Below are positions 54,807 through 62,229 of a stretch of DNA of 64,000 nt, piece by piece. The translations under genes and the position numbers were made by a program. Position 1 is the first letter of the stretch, and every line of letters starts with the position of its first letter. Origin of the DNA: Dehalococcoidia bacterium (GTDB lineage: Bacteria; Chloroflexota; Dehalococcoidia; Lucifugimonadales; HRBIN23); the NCBI GenBank assembly GCA_025060295.1, contig JANXCH010000001.1:176773-240772 (forward strand), in the 5' to 3' direction. Under the pieces are notes generated by a model. It had not been told where the DNA came from, made no database searches, and saw only the letters and a program-made list of their open reading frames with translations.

Positions 54807-54832
54807 CCACTCCCTCTCTGCCCAGGGATACT
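54803..54832 (+). promoter_or_regulatory. Promoter of tRNA-Arg
   Basis: TTGACC (54803-54808), 18-bp spacer, GATACT (54827-54832), 11 bases before the tRNA. The TGA stop of the upstream hydrolase is part of the -35 box. Confidence 0.5.
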
Positions 54833-54843
54833 GAGGGTGTGCC

Positions 54844-54916
54844 CCGCCCGTAGCTCAGTGGAGAGAGCATCGGGCTTCGGACCCGAGGGTCGGGGGTTCA
54901 AATCCCTCCGGGCGGG
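54844..54916 (+). tRNA. tRNA-Arg (anticodon TCG)
   Basis: Acceptor CCGCCCG/CGGGCGG, D arm GCTC/GAGC, anticodon stem TCGGG/CCCGA with loop CTTCGGA (anticodon TCG), T arm GGGGG TTCAAAT CCCTC (one G-T pair), discriminator G. CCA is not encoded. Confidence 0.92.
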
Positions 54917-54953
54917 CTACCGTGGAACGCCCCCTCGCACCCTTCGGACGCCA

Positions 54954-55583
54954 TCACGTGTCCCGCTTTTTGCGCGAGCGGCGTGCAGGTGGGAGTGTCT
55001 CACGAGAAGCGGGAAGGTCTGGGGACTCTGGTCTGCTGATAACCTCACTGGCGAAGCACTCCAGCAGAGCCTCCCGTACCCCCTCCTCAAAACGGGGGCG
55101 CTCCCCAGGGCGCAGGGGACACGGAACATCCCTGGCAAGACGGGCCTGGTGGCCTATCACGGCCCCGCGGAACAGGTCGTTTTCGGGCTCCACCGTCAGT
55201 TGCACCGCCACCGCTTTACCGTCGTCCCATTTGAGGCTCCAGGTGCACTCGTAGCACATCGTAGGGCGTGCCGAGAAGGAAAGGCCCGGGGCATCCTCCA
55301 AGCCGGGCAGAGGAGGCACCCCCGCCTTCCGCGTATATGCTCCCCGGGTGGTGTCCATCTGCCCTTTGCCCTCCAGCAGACCGCGATTCAACTCCTCCAA
55401 GAGGGTGCACAAAAAGGGGTCCACTTCGTCGGCCAGCGCCCAGAGGCGTGCCACTGCCAGGGCGTGCTGGGGGGTGGCGAGGGGGAACTGCCGGCGCACC
55501 CGCTCCAGGAACTCTAGCGCCTCTTGCTGATAGGCGACGAGGCGACGCACCCGTTCAATCCAGGACGCTAGCGTCTCCGACAC
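54954..55583 (-). CDS. Hypothetical protein, unknown family
   Basis: 209 residues. A helical N-terminal half (ETLASWIERVRRLVAYQQEALEFLERVRR, ALAVARLWALADEVDPFLCTLLEELN) is followed by a segment with CYECTWSLKWDDGKAVAVQLTVEPENDLFRGAVIGH, probably a beta-sheet, and a basic C-terminal tail ending RRSRKKRDT. I do not recognise a family. The GTG at 55583 has GAGGT five bases upstream; a longer frame to 55814 overlaps mtaB on the other strand and is unlikely. Divergent from mtaB. Confidence 0.72.
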   Translation of the reverse strand: MSETLASWIERVRRLVAYQQEALEFLERVRRQFPLATPQHALAVARLWALADEVDPFLCTLLEELNRGLLEGKGQMDTTRGAYTRKAGVPPLPGLEDAPGLSFSARPTMCYECTWSLKWDDGKAVAVQLTVEPENDLFRGAVIGHQARLARDVPCPLRPGERPRFEEGVREALLECFASEVISRPESPDLPASRETLPPARRSRKKRDT

Positions 55584-55600
55584 AACGCACCTCGCATTAG

Positions 55601-55613
55601 GAGCCCAGGGCTC
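55601..55613 (+). promoter_or_regulatory. Perfect inverted repeat between divergent genes
   Basis: GAGCCC-A-GGGCTC lies in the 78-base gap between the hypothetical gene and mtaB. It could be an operator for one or both. A TACAAT -10 box for mtaB follows at 55637-55642 without a good -35. Confidence 0.3.
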
Positions 55614-55661
55614 TATGCCCAGTGTAGCAGAACCCCTACAATAAAAACGGAGAGGCTTTCT

Positions 55662-56978
55662 ATGCGCGTGGCCATTGAGACCCACGGGTGTAAACTCAAC
55701 CAAGCCGATAGCGAAGCCTTGGCCCGGTGTTTTCAGGAGTTGGGCCACCAAGTAGTCTCGGCCGATGCGGAAGGGGTGGAGGTCTACATCCTGAACACCT
55801 GCACCGTTACCCACACTGCCGATGCCAAGGCCCGCCAGGCCCTACGGTCGGCCCACCGTCGGCATCCCCAGGCACTTCTCGTGGCGACGGGCTGTTTGGC
55901 CCAGCGCGCCCCTGAGGCTCTGCGCGCCATCCCTGGGGTGAGCCTCGTCGTGGGCAACACGCACAAGGAGAGCCTCCCCACACAGGTGCTAGCCCTTCTG
56001 GGCCAAGAGAACTCCTCCCCCTGCGCCACGGGTGTGCCGACCGAAGCCCCCTTCCTGTTGGGGCGCACGCGGGCCTTTGTCAAGATACAGGAGGGATGCA
56101 ACCAGGTGTGCGCTTACTGCATCGTCCCCAAAGTGCGGGGGCGGGAGCGGAGCATCCCCCTGGACGACCTGGTGCGAACCGTGCAGGAACGTGAGGCCCA
56201 GGGCTATAAAGAGGTGGTGCTCACCGGCACCCAGTTGGGCAGTTACGGATACGAGTGGGGCAAAAATGGGTTGGTGGCCCTTCTGGAGGCCCTTCTGCAC
56301 CGCACCTCCATCCCCCGCATTCGGGTGTCCTCTCTTCAGCCCCAGGAACTGACCCCCACCCTGCTGGCGCTGTGGAGCGACCCTCGCCTCTGCCCCCACT
56401 TTCACATCCCCCTCCAGAGCGGGAGCGACTCTGTGCTTCAGCGTATGCGCCGACGCTACACCCGCCGGGACTACCTGGATGCGGTGGAGCGTATCCGCAC
56501 CAGACTCCCCATGGCGTCCATTACCACCGACATCATCGTTGGCTTCCCCGGTGAAACGGAAGAGGATTTCCAGCAGACCGTGTCCCTGTGCCGAGAGGTA
56601 GGTTTCGCCCGTATGCACCTCTTCCCCTACTCCCGACGCCCGGGCACCTCAGCCTTTTACTTCTTTGATGCCGTGCCTCCGGAGGTGAAGCGGTGGCGCA
56701 TGGGCATCTTGGGTGAGCTGGCGCGCCAGCAGGCCCTCGCCTATCGACAAAACAGTGTGGGGAGCACGCGGCCCGTTTTGTGGGAGGAGGGCAAGCCTTT
56801 CCCCACGGGGCAGACCCTTTGGTATGGCCTGACCGATACCTATGTGCGGGTCTGCACCCTTGCGCCAGTAGCCCTGGGCAACCACATCACCCCCGCACGC
56901 CTGGTGAGTGTGCAGGGGGAAGTGGTGTGGGCTAAGGTGGAACAAGTTACAGCCTCGGAGGCGGGGCCATCCCGATGA
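55662..56978 (+). CDS. mtaB: tRNA t6A37 methylthiotransferase MtaB-like
   Basis: A radical-SAM enzyme that converts t6A37 of tRNA to ms2t6A. The 438 residues show the UPF0004 domain with its three cluster cysteines (THGCKLNQADSEA, LNTCTVT, TGCLAQ), the radical-SAM motif CNQVCAYC, HIPLQSGSDSVLQRMRRRY and DIIVGFPGETEEDF, and a TRAM-like C-terminal domain. The GCKLNQ start separates MtaB from MiaB and RimO. ATG with GGAGAGG upstream. Its last 32 bases overlap the convergent DsbA-like gene. Confidence 0.92.
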   Translation: MRVAIETHGCKLNQADSEALARCFQELGHQVVSADAEGVEVYILNTCTVTHTADAKARQALRSAHRRHPQALLVATGCLAQRAPEALRAIPGVSLVVGNTHKESLPTQVLALLGQENSSPCATGVPTEAPFLLGRTRAFVKIQEGCNQVCAYCIVPKVRGRERSIPLDDLVRTVQEREAQGYKEVVLTGTQLGSYGYEWGKNGLVALLEALLHRTSIPRIRVSSLQPQELTPTLLALWSDPRLCPHFHIPLQSGSDSVLQRMRRRYTRRDYLDAVERIRTRLPMASITTDIIVGFPGETEEDFQQTVSLCREVGFARMHLFPYSRRPGTSAFYFFDAVPPEVKRWRMGILGELARQQALAYRQNSVGSTRPVLWEEGKPFPTGQTLWYGLTDTYVRVCTLAPVALGNHITPARLVSVQGEVVWAKVEQVTASEAGPSR

Positions 56979-57618
56979 AGGAAGCCGGATCCAGGTGGCG
57001 GAGCACCGCCCGTCGGTACACGGCCAAGGGGGCACACCCCACCAGGGGTGGGCCGTCGTTGAAAGTCTGGAGGGGGATACCCTGTGCCCAAGAGCCGTAG
57101 CGGTGGGCACACTCTTGGGCATCCGCCAGCACCTGTCGCCGCGGCTCCCCCGACTCCCAGACCTTCAGGAAGGACGCCCGCTCTAGCCCCGTCTCCTCCA
57201 CCAAAGCCAATAGCACCTCTCGGTCGCTAATGTCCCATGCCCGCGTGAAAAAGGCGTGGAACAGGGCCAGGTCGTATGTGCGGAACGCCTCTTCCCCCTG
57301 GGCAAGGGCGCATTTGGCCGCCTCGAGGGCTGGCATGCTGGAACGCGGATACGGTTTGTCCGGAGGCCAGGGCACAAAGGTGAGGCCGTCCTTGGCCCCC
57401 TCCTGGCCAGCCTGGGCACGCCCCCGCACCGAGTGGGGCGAGATGGGGCGGGGAGGCATCTCCCGAGGAATCAGGGGATAGGCGCGCATGACCAGCGCTA
57501 CCCGCTCCCGGCCGAACTCGTCCTGCACTTTGTAGAGCCGCACCGCGGCCACATAGCACCAGGGTCACAGGTAGTCCGAGTAGACCCTGATGACCACAGA
57601 CGGAAGCGGGGAGGGCAT
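56947..57618 (-). CDS. DsbA/FrnE-like thiol oxidoreductase with in-frame TGA at the active-site Cys (candidate selenoprotein)
   Basis: 223 residues if the TGA at 57567-57565 is read as selenocysteine. The ATG at 57618 has a perfect AAGGAGG four bases upstream. The frame then gives RVYSDYL-(TGA)-PWCYVAAVRLYKVQ, which is the FrnE/DsbA start SDYxCPWCY with the first active-site cysteine replaced by TGA, so position 18 would be Sec and C21 the resolving cysteine. The rest is a normal family member (residues 70-210 helical insert, then GIPLQTFNDGPPLVGCAPLAVYRRAV around the cis-proline). No signal peptide, so it acts in the cytoplasm. A hairpin with a GGU loop lies 20 nt after TGA. It follows the degenerate metallo-beta-lactamase gene by 9 bases, its Shine-Dalgarno overlapping that stop. 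A nonsense mutation or sequencing error is the alternative; a GTG at 57552 would lose the active site. Confidence 0.8.
57531..57553 (-). promoter_or_regulatory. SECIS-like stem-loop after the TGA codon
   Basis: In the mRNA, GGCCGC-GGU-GCGGCU forms a 6-bp stem (one G-U pair) with a GGU loop, extended by UGU/ACA across a 2-nt bulge. The loop begins 20 nt after UGA. Bacterial SECIS elements lie within the coding region, shortly after UGA, with a G (and GU) in a small apical loop, so position and shape fit. Not proven. Confidence 0.5.
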
Positions 57619-57627
57619 ACCGCCTCC

Positions 57628-58473
57628 TTAAATGGGATAGGGGCGCAAAGAGAGATGCCCGTTGCGCCTCACCACGGTAGCAGCCGGAAGATCGCCCCAG
57701 AAGGGGAAGACCAGAATCCACCCGTGGCGCTCTGCTAGGGTGAGAAACTCCCGCTTGCACGCCGCCGTATCGTCGGGAAAGGCGTCATAGGCGGAGACAC
57801 AGGCCGGATTCAAAAAGTGCAGAGGGGTGGGAGCCAACGCTCCAAGGTAGACCACTGTGCTTCCCCCTGCCTTCACCAGCACCACCTGGTGCCCCCGACA
57901 ATAACCGTGCGTTACCTTGACATAAACACCCGGGACGACCTCGGTGTCGCCATCCAGGAATTCCACACGTCCCGCCCGCTCCAGGACCAGCAGATCATCG
58001 GTGCGATAGAGGTCCTGGAGCCGAATGCTGGGATGTAGGGCCTCCTGCCAGGACGCCCGCTGGACCAGATAGCGTGCGCCGGGAAACGCTGGCAAAAGCT
58101 CCCCCCGTGCATTGAAGCGGACGACCCCCCCCGCACTGATAAAGTGGGTGTGGGTCAAGATCACATAATCAATAGCACGCGGGGTTATCTCCTTCGCCCT
58201 CAGCCGCCCCAAAAGTTTAGAGGTACTGTACCGGAACCTTCCCTTGCGCTCCTCGTCTGGCCTGTTACCGATACCAGTGTCCACCAAGATGGTGGCATCG
58301 GCGGTGCGCACCAGCAAACAGTGCACGGCCAAGCGGATACGGTTACGCTTGTCGACGCGAATCTCCCTCTTGTTTAGCCACTCTTCCCGGGGGATGATCC
58401 CAAAAAGGGCGCCCGCATCTACCTTGTAGTGAGCATCACAAACGAGATCTACAGATACCCCTCCGATCCGCAT
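57628..58473 (-). CDS. Metallo-beta-lactamase-fold protein with degenerate metal site
   Basis: 281 residues. The fold is clear (ATILVDTGIGNRPDE, YVILTHTHFISAGG, GHQVVLVKAGGSTVVYLG, LAPTPLH), as in N-acyl homoserine lactonase-like hydrolases. But ligands are lost: HxHxDH is now H108-T-H110-F-I112-S113, the GHTPGH histidine is Y191 (GYCRGH), and the bridging Asp of the GD motif is A212. Only two or three of the usual ligands remain, so hydrolysis by the standard mechanism is unlikely; it may bind a ligand or use another metal arrangement. The ATG at 58473 has GGAGGG upstream. First gene of a two-gene operon with the Sec-type DsbA-like gene. Confidence 0.85.
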   Translation of the reverse strand: MRIGGVSVDLVCDAHYKVDAGALFGIIPREEWLNKREIRVDKRNRIRLAVHCLLVRTADATILVDTGIGNRPDEERKGRFRYSTSKLLGRLRAKEITPRAIDYVILTHTHFISAGGVVRFNARGELLPAFPGARYLVQRASWQEALHPSIRLQDLYRTDDLLVLERAGRVEFLDGDTEVVPGVYVKVTHGYCRGHQVVLVKAGGSTVVYLGALAPTPLHFLNPACVSAYDAFPDDTAACKREFLTLAERHGWILVFPFWGDLPAATVVRRNGHLSLRPYPI

Positions 58474-58620
58474 GGAATCCCTCCTCAAGGTGCGTCAGGG
58501 GTGAGAGCCCTGCGGACAATCTTTAGTTAGAGACGGGGAAAAGACGAGCCAAGCCCCGCCCCCCACACCACAGCAAGTCTGCTTGAGGCCACTTCCCTTG
58601 CCGTGGCTACCTTGCTTCCC

Positions 58621-58649
58621 AAGATAAATGCCTCACCCACCACTGTCAA
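58621..58649 (-). promoter_or_regulatory. Promoter of the MBL-like/Sec-DsbA operon
   Basis: On the minus strand TTGACA (58649-58644), 17-bp spacer, TATCTT (58626-58621): near-consensus. It implies a leader of about 140 nt before the ATG at 58473. The leader contains small hairpins (for example GCCAC/GTGGC and AGCA/TGCT), but no riboswitch class I recognise. The remaining stretch to 58730 has no gene. Confidence 0.7.
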
Positions 58650-58730
58650 GACAAACGGGTGTTCCAGGGTTTTTGGTTTTTTCCCACACCCCTTCCCCCC
58701 TCAACGGCGCGAATAGGTTGTGGACACCCC

Positions 58731-60032
58731 CTATCCCTCCTGCGACAGCAAGCCTGCCACCTCACGGAAGGCAGACACGGTGCGGAGGATGTCCTCATCG
58801 GTGTGGGCCAGGGAGATGTAGAACTTGCTTTGGCCTTTCAGGATGCCCCGCTCCCGCAGAAGGGCGTTGAAACGCCCCAGACGGTGGGCGTTGGCCTTAC
58901 GAGTTGAGCGGTAGTCTACGATGGGTTCCGCCGTGAAGAACACATCAAAGAGGGGATCCTCGCCCACCACGTGGGCGGGAATCTCCACCTCTTGCAAAGC
59001 CCTCTGCAAACCCTCCCGCACTTTGCGGCCGATGGCGAACAGGCGCTCATAGGTGCCGGGACGGCGCAGTTCCCGCAGAGTGGCCAGGCCAGCCACGGCG
59101 GCAATAGGATTGCCGGCCAGGGTGCCCACCAAAGGCACAAAGCCGTCGGTGCCCTCGAGGGCGGGGTCGAAGTGGCGCATAATCGCCTCTTTCCCCACCA
59201 CCGCCGCCAGGGGATACCCGCCCCCCACAATCTTCCCCAGAGTGGCCAAGTCCGGCACGACACCATAGTATTCCTGTGCACCCCCATAGGCGAAGCGGAA
59301 GCCCGTAACCACCTCATCAAAAATCAGCACAATGCCGTAGCGTTGGGTTATTTCCCGCAGGCCCTGCAAAAATCCCGGCGCCGGGGGGATAACCCGCTGG
59401 AATGGCTCCACGATGACCGCTGCGAGATCCTCGTGGTGGCGAGCAATGATGTGCTCAGTGGTCTTCAAGTCGTTGTAGGGAGCCACCAGCACCAGGTCAG
59501 CCAGAACTTGAGGCACCCCCGCAGCGTTGATCTCTCCTCGGGGAAAGGGGAGGTTGTTCTTGGGAAAGATGCTCACCGCCCCGTAGTCACTCAAACCGTG
59601 GTATCCCCCCTCAAACTTCAGGATTTTGTCCCGCCGCCGATACGCACGCGCCACACGCAAGGCGAAAAAGTCCGCTTCGGTGCCGCTGGTGACGAAGCGC
59701 ACCTTCTCGGCACAGGGCACGGCACGGGTAATCTCCTCCGCCAAGAGCACCGCCGGCTCATTGGTCAGGAAGAAGGTGCTCCCCTGGGCCACCGCCTCCT
59801 GCACCGCCTGCACGACGGCGGGATGGGCGTGGCCCAATAGCATCGGCCCCGACCCTAACAGGTAGTCAATATACTCGTTGCCCGATACATCCCATACATG
59901 GCTGCCCTGGCCGCGGCTGATGATAAAGGCCTCCTCTTTGGGGAGGTAGACATTACCTAAAGTACCCCCTGGGAGCACCCGAAAAGCCCGTTCCACCAGG
60001 TCAGCCTCGCGGGGGGTGCGTTGACGCGGCAT
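58731..60032 (-). CDS. Class III aminotransferase, glutamate-1-semialdehyde aminomutase-like
   Basis: A PLP enzyme of 433 residues closest in layout to HemL. Seen are FRVLPGGTLGNVYLP, DYLLGSGPMLLGHAHP, RFVTSGTEADFFALRVARAYRRRDKILKFEGGYHGLSDYG, LIFDEVVTGFRFAYGG and the Schiff-base lysine in LATLGKIVGGGYPLAAV. EADFFALRVAR departs from the EATMSAIRLAR of true HemL, and no other heme gene is close, so a different 1,2-amino-shift or transamination is likely. ATG preceded by GGAGGAGAAGGAG. Divergent from the epimerase gene. Confidence 0.85.
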   Translation of the reverse strand: MPRQRTPREADLVERAFRVLPGGTLGNVYLPKEEAFIISRGQGSHVWDVSGNEYIDYLLGSGPMLLGHAHPAVVQAVQEAVAQGSTFFLTNEPAVLLAEEITRAVPCAEKVRFVTSGTEADFFALRVARAYRRRDKILKFEGGYHGLSDYGAVSIFPKNNLPFPRGEINAAGVPQVLADLVLVAPYNDLKTTEHIIARHHEDLAAVIVEPFQRVIPPAPGFLQGLREITQRYGIVLIFDEVVTGFRFAYGGAQEYYGVVPDLATLGKIVGGGYPLAAVVGKEAIMRHFDPALEGTDGFVPLVGTLAGNPIAAVAGLATLRELRRPGTYERLFAIGRKVREGLQRALQEVEIPAHVVGEDPLFDVFFTAEPIVDYRSTRKANAHRLGRFNALLRERGILKGQSKFYISLAHTDEDILRTVSAFREVAGLLSQEG

Positions 60033-60266
60033 AGACTTCTCCTTCTCCTCCTTGTTTCTACTATCCTACTCCCCCAAGCCGGAGTGTCAAGGCCAGCCGA
60101 AGGGGCGTGTCCACCTCCTCCCACCCTTTTGACACCCCGTGTGAACACCTCCCACCTCGCGACGAGCGCAGATGGGGCGAAGGTCGCCCTCTTCTACTTT
60201 CTTTGTGTTCTCGTATCCGGCCCTGTAGTATGGTAGCAGGGACACGGGCATTGAGAGGAGGCACCT

Positions 60267-61178
60267 GTGCGCATCCTGGTAACGGGGGCTTCGGGGTTCA
60301 TCGGGCGGCACCTGTGCTCGGCCCTCGTGCGCGACGGGCATCAGCTGATTGTTCTTTCCCGCAATCCCTCGTCAGCTCTGCAGAGGTTACCTGCGGGTAT
60401 CCACGCTGTGGCGTGGGAGCCTGTGGGGTCGTCATTGGACTTGCGGGGTATTGGACTGGTCGACGCCGTAGTGCACCTGGCCGGGGAGAGCATTGTGGGA
60501 CGCTGGACACGCGCCAAAAAGGAGGCTATCCGGGCCAGCCGGGTGGTGGGCACACGCAACTTGGTAAATGCTCTTGCATCTTTGCCCTCGCGCCCGAAGG
60601 TTCTCGTCTCGGCCAGCGCCACAGGCTACTATGGTGACGGGGGGGAGGTTTCCCTCACCGAGGATGCCCCGCCGGGAAGGGATTTCCTCGCCCAGGTGTG
60701 TGTGGCGTGGGAGGCAGAAGCCCAACGCGCCGAAGGTTTGGGGATACGGGTAGTGTGCCTGCGAGCGGGCATCGTCTTCGGACCAGGGGGAGGGGCTTTG
60801 ACCCCTTTGCTGGTGCTGGCCCGTTTCGGGCTAGGGGGGCCGTTGGGCTCGGGACGACAGTGGTGGTCGTGGGTGCATATGGATGACCTGGTGGGCCTGG
60901 TGCGGTTGGCTTTGGCCCAGGACATCCGCGGCCCTGTCAACGCTACTGCTCCGCACCCCATACGGCAGAAAGAATTAGCTCGCATCCTGGGGCGTGCCAT
61001 GAAGCGCCCTGCCTTCCTGCCCACGCCGGGCTGGGCTGTGCGCCTGCTGGCTGGCCCCGTGGCCCAGGAACTCCTGTTTAGTCGTAAGGTGCTTCCCCAA
61101 CGCGCCCTGGCGGCGGGGTATCGCTTCCGGGTGCCCTATGCTGAAGATGCCGTCCACACCATCTTGGCAGCGGGATGA
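60267..61178 (+). CDS. TIGR01777-type NAD-dependent epimerase/SDR protein
   Basis: An extended short-chain dehydrogenase (303 residues) of the TIGR01777/YfcH group. NAD loop VTGASGFIGRHLC, the family signature HLAGESIVGRWTRAKKEAIRASRVVGTRNLV, the active-site tyrosine in SASATGYYGDGGE, then LRAGIVFGPGGGALTPLL and the DUF1731 C-terminal domain (VPYAEDAVHTIL). Biochemical role not established for the group. GTG start with GAGGAGG seven bases upstream. In the 234-base gap before it, GTGT-GA-ACAC (60137-60146) is a short inverted repeat. Confidence 0.9.
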   Translation: MRILVTGASGFIGRHLCSALVRDGHQLIVLSRNPSSALQRLPAGIHAVAWEPVGSSLDLRGIGLVDAVVHLAGESIVGRWTRAKKEAIRASRVVGTRNLVNALASLPSRPKVLVSASATGYYGDGGEVSLTEDAPPGRDFLAQVCVAWEAEAQRAEGLGIRVVCLRAGIVFGPGGGALTPLLVLARFGLGGPLGSGRQWWSWVHMDDLVGLVRLALAQDIRGPVNATAPHPIRQKELARILGRAMKRPAFLPTPGWAVRLLAGPVAQELLFSRKVLPQRALAAGYRFRVPYAEDAVHTILAAG

Positions 61179-61293
61179 CCCCTGGCTCTCTCCCTGGGAG
61201 GGAGATGGCGTCTTTTGCGGAAGCGTTCAACTGTGTGAAGGCCCACCCCGTCTCCCCCATGCTACAATCGCCAGGAGAGGAGGGTACAGCCGT

Positions 61294-62226
61294 ATGCGGT
61301 TCTCCAAACTGCACGGTGCGGGTAACGACTATGTGGTGGTCGACGCCCGCAACAGCGACATGGATTGGCCGATGGTGGCCCGGGCCGTGTGCCACCGCCA
61401 CTTCGGGGTGGGTTCCGACGGGCTCATTCTGGTTCTGCCCTCCCAGCGGGCAGAGGTGCGCATGCGCATCTTCAACCCCGACGGCTCCGAGGCGGAGATG
61501 TGTGGCAACGGCATCCGTTGCTTGGCCAAGTTCGTGCTGGAGCGGGGCATCGTTCCCTCTGCCCAAAAAGCTCTGCGGGTGGAGACCTTAGCCGGCGTGC
61601 GCACCGTGGAGCCTTTCTGGCACAATGGAAAGGTGGTGCGGGCACGGGTCAGCATGGGTGCACCCATCCTCGCTGCCGAGGCAGTGCCCGTGGACCCCTC
61701 CCAGCGCCTGGTGCCGGTGGGGCAGAGGGCTGCCACCCTATATGGCTCCACCCCTCGGGGCACAGGTTACAGCTCCCCTCCGCCGGACATGGCTTTTGAC
61801 TGGCCCTTGGTGCTGGAGGGGAGGGCTTTCACCTTCACTGCTGTTTCTATGGGCAACCCCCACGCCATAACTTTTCTAGACGAGCCGGTGGAGACCTTCC
61901 CCTTGCACCGCTACGGACCTCTGGCCGAGCACCATCCCCTGTTCCCTCGGCGCGTGAACTGGGAGGTGGTGAATGTGCGGGACCGGAAGCGCTTGCAGGT
62001 GCGGGTGTGGGAGCGGGGGGCGGGGGAGACCCTGGCCTGTGGCACAGGAGCGTGTGCAGTGGCTGTAGCCGCCCGCTTGCACGGCTATGTTGACGACACC
62101 GTTGACATAAACCTCCCCGGGGGCGTTCTGACGGTGCACTGGGACGGGGCGGGGGAGGTGATCCTGGAGGGGCCGGTGGAGGAGGTGTTTGAAGGGCAGT
62201 GGCTCCGCCCCTGGGGGGAGGGCTAG
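61294..62226 (+). CDS. dapF: Diaminopimelate epimerase
   Basis: Converts LL- to meso-diaminopimelate for lysine and peptidoglycan. 310 residues with both catalytic cysteines: EMCGNGIRC and ETLACGTGACAVAV. The N terminus MRFSKLHGAGNDYVVVD is standard. GAGGAGGG lies upstream of the ATG; an open frame back to 61138 overlaps the epimerase gene and is rejected. Three bases before dapL, one operon. Confidence 0.95.
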   Translation: MRFSKLHGAGNDYVVVDARNSDMDWPMVARAVCHRHFGVGSDGLILVLPSQRAEVRMRIFNPDGSEAEMCGNGIRCLAKFVLERGIVPSAQKALRVETLAGVRTVEPFWHNGKVVRARVSMGAPILAAEAVPVDPSQRLVPVGQRAATLYGSTPRGTGYSSPPPDMAFDWPLVLEGRAFTFTAVSMGNPHAITFLDEPVETFPLHRYGPLAEHHPLFPRRVNWEVVNVRDRKRLQVRVWERGAGETLACGTGACAVAVAARLHGYVDDTVDINLPGGVLTVHWDGAGEVILEGPVEEVFEGQWLRPWGEG

Positions 62227-62229
62227 CCC

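Noticed and set aside
56947..57552. Short version of the DsbA-like gene starting at GTG 57552
   Set aside because: It would lack the whole active site and first strand, has no Shine-Dalgarno, and ignores the perfect site before ATG 57618.
58489..58730. Riboswitch in the leader of the metallo-beta-lactamase/Sec-DsbA operon
   Set aside because: Only small local hairpins are seen and no known class is recognised. The leader is noted but no call is made.
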